NCBI GenBank assembly: GCA_025667525.1
Contig: CM046876.1
Coordinates: forward strand, 530,016,538-530,080,537
DNA length: 64,000 nucleotides
From: Glebionis coronaria
Taxonomy: Eukaryota > Streptophyta > Magnoliopsida > Asterales > Asteraceae
Reading direction: 5' to 3'
Shown here: in pieces, positions 32,801 to 45,120 of the stretch
Numbering within the stretch: the first letter of the stretch is position 1
Layout: each line of letters opens with the position of its first letter
The notes under the pieces: generated by a model
Databases searched by the model: none
Told to the model about the DNA's origin: nothing
What the model saw: only the letters and a program-made list of their open reading frames with translations
Made by a program: the position numbers and the translations under genes

Positions 32801-33900
32801 CCACCCTAATAATATCCAGAGCCTTAGCAACCATAAGGGTATCACCAATAATTGTGCCGTCATCAAGGTACCATGCATGAAGGGAGAGCTCACACGCCTG
32901 ATGAATAGCATGAACAAGTGGATGCAGAGCAAGAGAGAATAATAAGGGACCCAATGGATCACCCTGCTGAACCCCCTGAGAAGACCAAAGAATAGAATCC
33001 CCATAATAAAGCCGAGCTGGCCGAGAATAGCAAAACTCCACCCAAGGCGAGATAGCCGGACACCTCAGCCGAACTTCATGAATAATGGTGCTCCTGTCAA
33101 CAAGATTAAAGGCATTCTGAAAATCCACCAAAAGCATAGAAAGTCCGGCCTCATCCCCTCTCTCCTCCACAAACCTGCTGACAGAATGAAGAACCGCTTC
33201 ACACCCACCTGGCACCCCCACACCAAACTGAAAATCATGTAGATAAGAGGTCATCGATTCCCCAACAGAAGAAGATGCAACCTTAGAGACAAGCCTCCTC
33301 CACACAGTACCAATAGCAATAGGCCGAATACCCCCTCCAGGCTTAACAAGCAGAGTCAAAGGGGCACTGGCAATAAACTCACCAAGCAGACTAGGGCACT
33401 TACCAGAAAGAAACAGATTAACCACACCAGTGATAGAAACCAAAAGATCATCAGCCACAGCAGAAGCTGCTCCTCCCAAAACATCTAAAAAATGTTGAGC
33501 TCTAAGCCCGTCTCGACCACAAGAAGTACCTTTGGGAAAACTTCGAATCCGATTCAATACAAGATCCTTGCGAACAAAGAGCGTGTCTACCCCACAGGAA
33601 GAAGAAGGCACAACAGGAGGAGAGGCAAAGGGATGCTTAGCCTCCAAATCCCCCAGGGTGTCAGGAGAATCAGGGGCAACACCCGAAGAAGTGAGGACCT
33701 TAATAGCCGCTGAAAAGTGACCATCACTCAACTTACGCTTGCACTGAGAAATATTAGCCGCCATAGCATCTTTCGACCTCAAGTACCTACGCGAAGAAAA
33801 GGAAAGACCACCTAAACGATCTCTAATCAAACCAATCCCTCTCCCCAGGATCCCTCCACGAGCAATGGCACTAGAAATACTGACAAAACTGACCACGCTC
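32775..33900 (-). pseudogene. Reverse transcriptase domain of the non-LTR element
   Basis: This frame covers the RT core: GTSCGRDGLRAQHFLD near 33530, then LVKPGGGIRPIAIG, LLVDFQNAFNLVDR, QGVQQGDPLGPLLF and the catalytic AWYLDDG near 32870. YLDD in place of YADD is known in some RT families. The frame ends at a TAA (32775-32777) inside the conserved segment after the catalytic motif and resumes in another frame, so this is an indel. The ATG-opened ORF begins further upstream (34052), but its first 50 residues are out of the conserved frame. Confidence 0.8.
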
Positions 33901-34117
33901 CCTCTCACCAGATCGCCGCTGAGCCCTGCAAGACGGTACGAACACCGCCAAAATACAACCCGGTAAGATGAGAAGTTCCACCCACGCTGCAATATCACTT
34001 GGGCTAGATAAAACTTTGTCAAGAGCACTAAGAAAAATCCTAGCAAAACCAAGCCTCAACTTAGGCGGGATGCACTTGACCGTGCGTATGCGCGTCAAAA
34101 AGAAACGGTCAAGGAGG

Positions 34118-34588
34118 TCAACATCTAAACAAAGTGAACCCACCCCTAAGCCCCGTTCTAACAGAACCCTCGTCACAATCTGTAGGAGGCCCAGAACCCG
34201 ACAACGAAACCTGACCTCGATCAACATCAACATCCACACTAGGCGAACAAACCGGCAAAACAATCCCCCGAATCGCGCAATCCTCAAAATCTGGAGACTC
34301 AACCACAACGCCATCCATATGTCTACAATTCTTACCAAAAGTATGCGTACAAAGACACTCACCACATAGCCAAATCCCCGCTTGATGCAAAGCAAGATCA
34401 AGGGTCGAAAACAAGGAAGAATCATTCGCAATACGCGCTTTATACACTCCCTTCAACACATCCGTCTTAAAATGGCGAGTACCCAAGTGGTCGATAAAAT
34501 ACTTTTTAGAATGCCCCCGCCCACCTCTACCAGCTCCACACCCTTCTCCCCCTTGCAAAGGGCAAGAAATTCTAAGCGAATCACCCAT
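34118..34588 (-). pseudogene. N-terminal Cys/His region of the non-LTR element
   Basis: The ATG at 34588 follows a GTG-opened frame from 34594. Two Cys/His clusters are visible: C..C then FIDHLGTRH near the start, and CGECLCTHTFGKNCRH around residues 75-90. These resemble DNA-binding zinc fingers at the N-termini of R2-type elements, though the spacing is not standard. The frame ends at 34118. The sequence continues in a second minus frame (about 34115-33900, LTRIRTVKCIPPKLRLGF), then in the RT frame. Confidence 0.6.
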
Positions 34589-34594
34589 AACCAC

Positions 34595-34790
34595 ACCAAA
34601 AAACCAATGGTGATGAAGGGATTGGAGATGAAGGGATATGGATATGACACAGTTATGGATATGGATATGATACGGTTTTGGTTATGGTGATGAAGGGATA
34701 CGGACGGTTATGGTGGATATGGATATGATACGGATTTGGTTATGGTGGATATGGATATATATTATTATTATATATATATATATATTTATA
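34595..34790. repeat. ggatatggatatgatacgg minisatellite and TA-rich end
   Basis: Irregular repeats of ggatatgg, gatacgg and ttatggt blocks (34595-34757) lead into (ATT)n and (TA)n at 34759-34790. This could be the 5' flank or leader of the non-LTR copy. The TA-rich part is the target of the Helitron that follows. Confidence 0.7.
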
Positions 34791-34801
34791 CTAGTGGCAA
34801 A

Positions 34802-34820
34802 ACCCGCCCGATGAGCGGGT
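34802..34820 (-). terminator. Helitron 3' terminal hairpin
   Basis: A 6-bp perfect GC-rich stem with a 7-nt loop followed by ttttgccaCTAG on the minus strand. In Helitrons this marks the end of rolling-circle transfer; it is not a transcription terminator. Confidence 0.8.
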
Positions 34821-35689
34821 ATGACTTCTAATTTTCTCTTTTTTCATGTTAATATTTGTAAATATAAGTAATTTTTAAAATTGATAATGAACTTATAAGG
34901 TTTCAACTGATGTTAATATTATTTATAGTATCGCTGATAAAAATCCTCTTTGGTATTACAAGTAAAGCTTTATAGTTAGTGTTGAATTTATACATATTTA
35001 GTCGTATGTTTTAGTGTTCTGGTATTTAACATATTTGTTTGAATATTGAATTTGTATACATTGTTTTTTTATTTGAGAGTAGTTATAGAAGTGTTTGTAT
35101 ATTTGTTGTTTGTATATTATTTATGATGATAACTTATTATTTTTGTTGTTTAATCTTGTTTTGAAACAACGTTTAATATTTATTTTCTTTGGTTCACCAA
35201 ACAGAGATGTAATTTTATTTTTTAATACATGTTTTTGTTTGCACATGAAAGAATAATATAAAATTAAAAATTATTTGACATGTTTTATACATTTAGGGGT
35301 AAATTTGGCAGGCATTAAACATGTGTCTTATTTTTTTTAAACGGCAAATGTTAGTAGCTATTAGTTAAAAATGTGTAATATTTGATTATGTTAAGTGTAA
35401 TTAGAGAGGTATATTCTTTTTAGTTGCATATTAATATCGAAAGAAGTTGCACCGAACGATATAATCAATTAAAAATTCAGGTATAGGTTGTTACAAATGA
35501 TTATAATCGGTTTATTTAGATGTTATTCATTATTCATTATATTAATTCGTATGTGTGATTATAATCGGTTTATTTACATGTTATTTATGTATTTTTTGTG
35601 TACGTCTCTTAGTATGATTCGACTGTTACCCGTACCAAATATTTGTAGTATACTGAGTCGATCAGAATATCCGACCAAGTATTCTTAGG

Positions 35690-36070
35690 TCGAGTAACTC
35701 GGGTTCAAATTTTAATTTGGGTCAATCGGGTTAATCCGACTAACCAGAATTCAAAATCGGGTCGGGCACCCGGTAATTTTTATTTTCTTTTTGAAACTCG
35801 GGTTTGAGTCAATTCGATTGACCCGAATAAGATTTGTTTTTTATTTTTTATTTAAATTATATATATTTTATATTTAAAAAGTGTAAAAACTGTTTTTTTA
35901 AATATTTTAACCGAATTTGGGTTGACTCAAACCCGAATTAGCCCGACCCGAGTAGATCTGAACCAGAGTAAACCAAGTTCAAATCAGGTCGAGGTTCGGT
36001 TAACTTATTTTTAGCCTCGACCTGAATTTGACCCGACCGATTAACCCGACCCCTACCAACCCCACCCGAT
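35690..36070. other. Degenerate cgggt/acccga-rich stretch inside the Helitron
   Basis: Repeated tcgggttaatccgac and acccgaattagcccgac type words on both strands, with AT filler between. No coding potential. Similar text occurs near 880-1020. Confidence 0.5.
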
Positions 36071-36897
36071 TCCCCACCACTAATACTGAGTGAGTCGACT
36101 CCATGAGGATTTATTCTGTTGTATGAGACAAATTAAGTGTTGTGAAACTGTACATCTTCTATTAATATTCAAGGGTGCATTGGTTTCAACTAATTTATAA
36201 AGCATAATATATGGATACCCTTGTCCGATTGCGAGACATGTTATAGCATTTGCTCGTAATCGTTTCAACAATATCCGATGATTATATGTGATTGTAATGT
36301 AGAAATGAGTTTTTTCCTTGTTGTAGTTAAAAAAATCATCCCATTCCTTATTAGCATTGAGATCAACCTACAATCAAGAAGTTATGAAACATAGATATGC
36401 AACTGCAACACATAACCATAACATTATTTAAATAAATTTTCACCTACTAACAGTTATAAAATAACATAAATGTTAGCATTTCGTTATACAGATTCAAGGA
36501 GACCCCGTCTTCATTAATTGAGAGCATCAGTTCCAAATAGGTGGCCTACATACATGGGGCATGAAGACTTTGAGTTGGGTAACTTCATGGGACATTTCTC
36601 CTCCACAGCCTTCCTCCGGCTTATCCAGCTGCAAAATCTAAATAAATTACTTCATCGTCGAGCAAAACATTATAAATGAAGTGTCAAGGGAACAACAAAC
36701 CAGATGGAAGCGTCCTACCAGATTGTAGATTTAGGGCTCGCAAGTCGCAACAACAGCTTTAGGACGAACATAAGGTGGAACATAGTAGCAAGTGCAACTC
36801 TGCAGAATTGCAATCAGTTTTTTTCTTGAATATGCATGTCATAGGAACTTTACATGCTTGTTTTCGTATTTGACATATCTAATAAGGTTTGAGCCAT

Positions 36898-37092
36898 TCA
36901 CAATTTCCCATCTGATAAAGGATCACCAGAGTCAGCTTTGCAATATGAACTGATAACATCTTGATCATTGTTAGTATTGCAATCAGGATACCACAACTCA
37001 TGATCTTCAAATGAAGTCACAAGTTGACCTTTGAAGTTCCAGACAGCTACCTCTCGGTATTTGAATGTTAGCAATAACTGGCTCTCATACAC
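36898..37092 (-). pseudogene. Captured gene fragment, WD40-like strand
   Basis: A 64-codon minus frame with REVAVWNFKGQLVTSFEDHEL and YPDCNTNN, which look like a beta-propeller blade from a plant protein. It lies in the Helitron with no matching neighbours I can read. The parent gene is not identified. Confidence 0.4.
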
Positions 37093-37160
37093 TAAGATGA
37101 ATTCTGTTGGAATCTTAAATTCTGACTTGCTAACTTCTATCAGATCGGAATTGCGTATCT

Positions 37161-40100
37161 ATGAGATATATAGGGTTAGAGAAAAAGATCACCGAACATA
37201 AGAAAAAGATTGATGAGATAAGGAAGGAATTTACATCAAGAATCTGGAGATATTCATTTTCTTGCTTGACGAGAAGCAATTCATTGAACTGTTCAATAAA
37301 ATCTACTTATTTCGATGTAATCCTATTTGACAATCTAGAAAAAACTACCGAAAGCCATAGACAACATGAAGAATGTAATATCATCTTTAGCACAGCCTTG
37401 TGCAGAAAAGGAACCAAATTGATTCACCAACACTTGATTCACACGTTCCTGTGACATCATTATTGAGAGCTTGGAAGTTAAAATTACCTTTTGGTTTCAC
37501 TCAAGACCAAAACCTTAAACTGAGTGATTTGTTTGAAACATCCGAGGAGGGGAATTAGTCATTTGAGAAATAGGGGCATTGCAAGTATCTAAAGAGCACA
37601 AAATTAGCCGCCTTTAAACAAATACCTATTGGATTTAGAGATGGAATATATATAAAAATTACCATCTTTTCGACAATCAATTGCACATCACTGCCACATA
37701 CTTCTTCTCCCATACCTGATCTGCACATAAAATAAATAAATCTTAAAACGGATATTCAAAAGAGAATCATTTAAAATCATGATAAACTCGTCATAACACA
37801 AAATGATACATAAGTAAAATGACTTCATTAGGGCTCATTTGATAATTCTAATGGTTATGTTACCAGGACATGAAGTGTTTGTTCTTATTATAGTTGGTGA
37901 GGACTGTTCGAGCTGGTAAACAACAAGAATGGGACATCTCTCCATTCACAAAATATAGAAACATGACTTTACCTTCATCCAGGATTGTTACATAGTTGTC
38001 ATCAAAATAGGTTTAGGGTAATAAAAAGATAGATAGAATGCAATGTTAAATGAATGTTGCAGGCTTCAGATATGTATAATCCTTTGTCCTTAATTGCTCT
38101 TAAAAACTTATATACCTTCATGCAATAGTTGAGCTATGATATTCCTTCGCCCAGCCGTTAAAGGACATGTATGTGTCCATCACTTTGTCTACAACATATC
38201 TACCATTGTAGAAAGTCGCTTCTTAATTCACCCTTGGATAATAAAAAATAGACAAATTTAGAAGAATACTACTATCTCAGTTGATACTATCTTATTAACT
38301 GTGCTTGAAATAAAAGTAACACTAAATAATATCAATAACTATCAATTAGAACTAAGAAATTTCAATGTACAACACCACAACTCTAACAAACTCAAATTAC
38401 GATTTTTGAAACCCAAGACTGATTTTTAGGGATTCAATTAGATTTTCAACCTAAGCACCATATCCAAGTAAACAGCAGGCAGTATGTCCTATAAAGGACA
38501 TAATATATAATGCTACCAAAGGTTACACTGATATTCCCACCTTGACATTCAAGCAAAAGCTTACCAAAAGGACTGCTTCTTTTTGTCATCACACTACCTT
38601 GTTGGATGCACTTATTTAGATCCTCATGCCTGGTGAAGTTATGGGTTCTCTGATCGTAAGCCCAAATTCTGATAATTGTGATTAATAGAAGAAAATATCA
38701 AAATCTTGGGTTAGATTCCAGAAATCATTTCTACACAAAACAACATAAATCCGAGCAAAAACCTACTAAAAATCAGCATGTGTTGTGTATTTAAAACAAT
38801 AAAGTGGGTTTGAAGGAAAACTTTGGCTTCATTTGCTGAAAACCGCTTCTTTTCCCAGCGTATGCAGTCGCCTTTACTAATCACCACCACACATATGCAT
38901 TATGAAAAAAACACATAAATTAAGATAACTAATGAAAATACTGAATGGAGAAAAAAGAGATCATGGCCAACCCGTATTAAAATTACTTCTGGTTTGAGGC
39001 GGCGTGAAATCGTTTGATTGATTTAATGTGTGGCTTATGTACGTGAGCCGATCAGAAGATTGATGATTTTAGGGATTCGATTTGACCATCGTATAAAATG
39101 GTTTGAATAAGCAGTATGAAGCTGTCCATTTGAAACACACACAAACATATCCTACAAAGTTCTTACTAAGTAAAAAAATGTATATGTTATATCAGCTAAG
39201 TAAACTCGAAAAAAAAGAACAGATCAACGGAAAGCTTTATCCGCAAACATAGTTGAACTATCAAATACATGACAGATAACTCATTCCCTACTGGAATATA
39301 TTAGAAAATGCAGACGGTTTTAAGATATTAGATGTCAATACATTAAATTCAAAACTAAATGAAACATCCCAAAAATAGAAAAGGGCAGGTATCAAGAAGG
39401 AAAACTGCAAAACCTTACCCTTCTTTACCATATCTACTCGACTATCCTCTATCATAGATATACCTTGGAAAGAAAAATGTGGTTAAGCGCAGGACGGATA
39501 GCAAAAGGGCAACAAAAAACCAAAGAGACCATTTTCAGAGGGATTTTTTGTATTGACTTTACTCTATATTTTGCTACACGAAATTTCATTCATTTATATG
39601 TTATAAAACTTGGAATGTACATAAATTTAGGCAAATGATAAAGACATACTATATTATAAAATGTGTCTGTTAAAGATAAATTGATATGATTATGTCTTGT
39701 TGATGCTACATCTCTCGCGACTTTCAAAGTATTGGTTCTTTAAATTTTCTACAAATTCTCTTCTTGAACACTCTATTTAAGTATGTTCTCACTATAAAAG
39801 ATATAATCAACTCCTTCTAAATACGATTATCCTCTTTGTTGATTAATATTCTACCTTTGCGCAGTTCATAATGTGTTAACTTTATATCAACAGCCATTAG
39901 TGCATACATCAAGTAATCTAATAGACATCAGTTAGAGAGCCTTCCCGACCTTTTTGCATATACTCATTAGCCTAGAAATTATTTTTAGAGTCATGTAACT
40001 CTGGTGACCTTGAGAGAATTTTTGTGTCCTTCAAGACGATCGATAGAAACTATTCAGTAATACTAACACTTGCAGGTCTTTGGCTAAGCTTTTTTTTAAA

Positions 40101-40900
40101 AACATCTTACACTTTATTAAAATAAAATCACACTTTATTATCTAAAAAGCTAATAAACATTCCATGACAGGGTGTTTGATAAGCAGTTCAAAGACAAATT
40201 TCTCATCCCACTGCTTTTTTCTTCACCCAATGTGTTTTTCTTATTCAGATTTCAGAATCATTGTAATGCTACCATCTTTTGTTGACTTAGTAATTATACT
40301 TGATTAGATGGAGACATGCATCAGAAACAGATAACAAATAATAATAATCAAATAAACTAAACTTAATTAAAATACATGCCACTAACAAAGAGTTTGGAGA
40401 CATGCAGCCGAAAGCATTATACATATATATACTCACGTCATATGTCTGCTGGAAATAGTGATCTGCGATATACTTTTCCTCGTGAGATTTCCAATTCTGT
40501 TGTAGATGGCCATTTAGGTTGTTTCACTTTAAAACGCCTGCATATGGAGTCTATTAACTGGATAATATAAAGTAAATAAGAATAAACAACATATAGAGAG
40601 AGGGGCTACTAGCTGGTCGGCAAAACTAAGCAAGACATCAAAGATCTTATAGACAAACCCTCAAATACCTGTATAATTAAAAAAAATGTTTATAGTTGAT
40701 ATTTGTAGATATCACAGCTTCTATATCGAAAAATAGCCTTAGCAACAAAATTGATATTTGTATGCACCCCTTTTGTCACCACAAGCACAAAAACCCCTGC
40801 CACCCTATAAACAAAAACAAAAACTAGAACTATAAGAATTCTTCATGGGATAAGTCAATAAATTAAAAGAGTTAGAAAGAAAGACAAAATCGTTAGTATT
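37161..40900. other. Helitron interior, no clear gene
   Basis: AT-rich. Short ORFs on both strands, none convincing. Possible intron-exon remains occur (GT/AG-flanked short open pieces on the minus strand), but I could not assign any. Confidence 0.4.
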
Positions 40901-40944
40901 TAGTTTGCAGGCTTACCTTCATTACCACAATACCAATATCAGGG

Positions 40945-41184
40945 TTATCTTCCAGCTTTTGTGTAGGTTCTGTAGCCTGTTACACTGAAGACCAGAAGTC
41001 GAACACCCTCATTATGGTCGATAGTAACTTGAAAGAAACCAATAAAAAAGTCTATAAATATACCACATATTTGAGTACCTTTGAACACTAAGAAACTAAA
41101 TCTGATGTGAAAATTGAAAAATACAGCTACTCCTGTCCCACAAAGAACTAATAAGTGACAATCATAAAGGTTCTCATAGGTCAT
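40945..41184 (-). pseudogene. Exon-like minus-strand piece in the Helitron
   Basis: A 79-codon hydrophobic minus ORF (TYENLYDCHLLVLCGTGVAV). It might be a captured exon or chance. Not recognised. Confidence 0.2.
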
Positions 41185-41939
41185 AACTGATTTAGCTCAT
41201 AAAATGTGTTGATCAGTCATTGTTGCACGGGGTTTTGACATAAACATGCCAATTGTAACTTGTAGCATTATCTTTGCCCTCTTCATAAACATGGCCACTG
41301 GTTTCCGGAATCCGCGAGACTCAAAAGAGATAATAAGAGATTTTATTTCATAAATTTGTGGAACCGATCAACTCAACTATACAAAGTAAATATAACATTT
41401 AAAATAAACAGTAGTTTAGGAACTTTGAACCTCACCTTTTTCATTAAGGCCAGAATACTGAAAACGTATATTGCAAAGATGATATTATTTTTCTGATAAG
41501 CCAGTTTACAACCATGGAGTAAGGTTTAATATCTGGGTTGGATCGCCAAACAGATTGTTTTTAGCCAAAAGAAAGCATAGCTCCAGGTGACGTGGTTGTG
41601 TAAAGGTGAATTATTGGTATTCTGTTTATTCATAAATTTGAAGGTTTCCTCTTTCAACGTTGAAATTTCGAGCGTTTTTCTGTAGCAGACTTGAACACTA
41701 AAACAATTATCAGCAACATATTAGCGATCAGCCTCCTTCAACGTATTCCACCATTTTGCAATGTACACCATTGGTATCTTAGTTCTACTATGTAATCCTT
41801 GCTGCATCAATAACCAATATTCCAACCAATATGTTCACTGGAGTTTATGAATAAAACAATACAGTAATAATTTGGAATAAGTTTTTTTCCTTCTATTTTT
41901 CTAATACTTACATGGATGTTCAGCGCTTCCTCTATATTT

Positions 41940-42178
41940 TGAACGGAGGATTTGTAGGATTTTACTACATCTTCAAGCATATGCAAGCTGTTTTAGGGGC
42001 TTCCAAGCTTATCCTAACATACACTGTGTCTTGTTCTCGAATCTGTGAAGATAGACATTAAATTAAGAGATGAAATAAGTTTATGAGTCAAGCATAACCT
42101 TTTCATATCCAAATAAAAGAAATACCTCATCTGATATCATGAGGTTCAGAACCTCTTTCACTATTTCTAAGAGCGCCA
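41940..42178 (-). pseudogene. Exon-like minus-strand pieces in the Helitron
   Basis: Two coding-looking stretches, ALLEIVKEVLNLMISDE (about 42177-42127, before a gtatttc donor-like site) and REQDTVYVRISLEAPK (about 42041-41994), are separated by an intron-sized gap. Not recognised. Confidence 0.3.
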
Positions 42179-42329
42179 AAGATCTGATCGTCTGACCAAT
42201 GGTGCTTGCGATTGACAGATCAAGTAAATAAAAACTTTGAACATAAGCAACACGCAATCACCTATACCAAAGATAAGAGACACAATTAGACTCAAAAAAA
42301 CAAAAAAAAAACACTAAGAAATTAACATT

Positions 42330-42458
42330 GTACCTTTGGTTGGATTTTCCTGATCGAGATACAATACTGATGCATCCTGGCTTGTGGATGTATCCAGGCA
42401 TGATTACGATCTTGCACTCTCCATGGTTGATGATACCTGGGCAGTTGGGACTAATCAT
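42330..42458 (-). pseudogene. Captured exon of succinyl-CoA ligase alpha subunit
   Basis: The minus frame reads [20 protein letters not shown] followed by [15 protein letters not shown]. This corresponds to the strongly conserved GPNCPGII...GYIHKPG...SRSG segment of the mitochondrial TCA-cycle enzyme. After SRSG the text departs (KSNQR) and meets a gtacaatg donor-like site, close to where I would expect an exon edge. A few conserved residues are changed (for example the arginine after YIHKPG is cysteine). It is one exon out of context inside a Helitron, so a captured, non-functional fragment. Confidence 0.8.
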
Positions 42459-43112
42459 CGTGTTTTTTTACTGCTGAAGAAGAGCGAATCGGGTTAATGA
42501 TCTCTATACACATGAACACCACTAAAAAATAGCCATAATACCCAACTTAATTTCACTCATTGAGAACTTATAAGTTTAGTGATGCTGCAAATGCAATTCC
42601 TATATTCCTTTAGTCTAGTATTCATGAGAAGGCCGAATTAATTCACTTGTAAAGAATCATATGTGGTTTTAAGAACTTACCAAAAAGCTTACCATTGACT
42701 TTTAAAAGCATAAAAAAAACCTTTGATGATTTTTAAGGCAGAAGTTCGACTGATTTAAGAAAATGAACACACGTATATACAAAGATTAACAACTGGAATA
42801 ACAAAAAATTTACCTTTACATACTCTTGAATCTTAATTGAATTGATACAGATCTTGTAATTGATTAAACTGGTTTGTGGGGTTGATTTTGAGGTTTGAGG
42901 AAAGCAATAGAGAAGACGGGGTGTATACTTTTAGGGTTTCGGGATTTGTAAGGCATTATAGAATTTTAGTTCATCATGTTTAATGATCATTGACCGAAGG
43001 TTACATGTTCGAATCTGGCTGTTGGCTATTTTTTTTAAATCCCGAAACTATGGCGGCTGACGTGGATTAATAAAATGGTGATGTGGCATATCCCTCCTCT
43101 TATATATAATGT

Positions 43113-44316
<1,204 letters not shown>

Positions 44317-44321
44317 TTGAC
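44317..44321. repeat. First part of the split 9-bp TSD (ttgac)
   Basis: ttgac plus taa (44322-44324 or its copy 44733-44735) plus the single a at 44736 makes ttgactaaa, equal to 57238-57246. A small MITE sits in the middle. Confidence 0.75.
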
Positions 44322-44324
44322 TAA

Positions 44325-44732
44325 GGGCATCCACAACCCACAACATAACATACGCATAATAGATACTTGGTTATCATCTAATGCATTGTAGAAATGCCAA
44401 ATCATCAGTTCGTATAATTCAAGTGTTTCTCTGTTCACACTTCAATTTAACCTGACACCATTGTACCTATGTAATATTTTATTCATTCTCATTTCTCATT
44501 TCCTAGTTTCATGCTACTGGACAAGACACTCTCATTTCTCATTTATTAATTGCATGCTAGTGGACAAGATACATATGATAAAAATATAAGGCATTATAAT
44601 TATGTAAAAATGCATTGAACTTGGTATGGTCTAATGCATTGTGGGAGTTTTTTGTGACACAGTAAAATGTTGATTTAGTGATGATGTGGCATTGTATTAT
44701 ACTCAAATGAGTGTAATGCATTGGAGATGCCT
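44325..44732. mobile_element. Small MITE inside the TSD of a larger MITE
   Basis: About 408 bp from gggcatccacaa to ttggagatgcct, with short imperfect inverted ends and a taa duplication on each side (44322-44324, 44733-44735). A 3-bp TAA duplication suggests the PIF/Harbinger superfamily. No coding sequence. Confidence 0.65.
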
Positions 44733-45115
44733 TAAAGGGCTAAGTACCAAAAGAGACATAAGTACAACACATGGTCCCCTACCCAGACTTTTTTTTTCAA
44801 AATTCCAAAAAAAGACTTGTACTTTTGATCAACTGATCAACCCATTTAATATTTTGACACGTGTCCAACTGATCAACTTTTTTTATTCACAAATATAACT
44901 TAAATTACAAATATACCCTCATCTTTATCTTTTTATTCCCACCCTTACCACTCCATCACCACCACCACTACCAACCTACCACTTCATCACCACCACCATT
45001 ACCAACCTACTATTTCATCACCACCACCACTATTTATTTCAAACCCACTCATTTCATTTCAAACCCAAACGAATACACCCTCATCTTTGTCTTTTACTTC
45101 AGTTTTGTGTTACCA

Positions 45116-45120
45116 GGAAG
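45116..45120. repeat. TSD of the minus-strand LTR element, left
   Basis: ggaag, matched by ggaag at 56405-56409. Confidence 0.93.

Larger units (their letters stand above)
31264..34594 (-). mobile_element. Non-LTR retroelement, R2-like layout, frameshifted
   Basis: One near full-length copy on the minus strand. It has an N-terminal Cys/His region, reverse transcriptase, a CCHC cluster, a restriction-like endonuclease-like domain, a 3' UTR of only about 40 nt, and an A-rich plus (AAT)n tail (31330-31264). No apurinic-type endonuclease precedes the RT, unlike L1 and RTE. The coding sequence is split over at least four frames, with shifts near 34120, 33920 and 32780. I remember close relatives as abundant 'reverse transcriptase' proteins in Asteraceae. 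The R2-like reading is inference from domain order and motifs. Confidence 0.8.

Noticed and set aside
34118..34594. L1-type endonuclease upstream of the RT
   Set aside because: No apurinic endonuclease motifs in any minus frame; Cys/His clusters instead.
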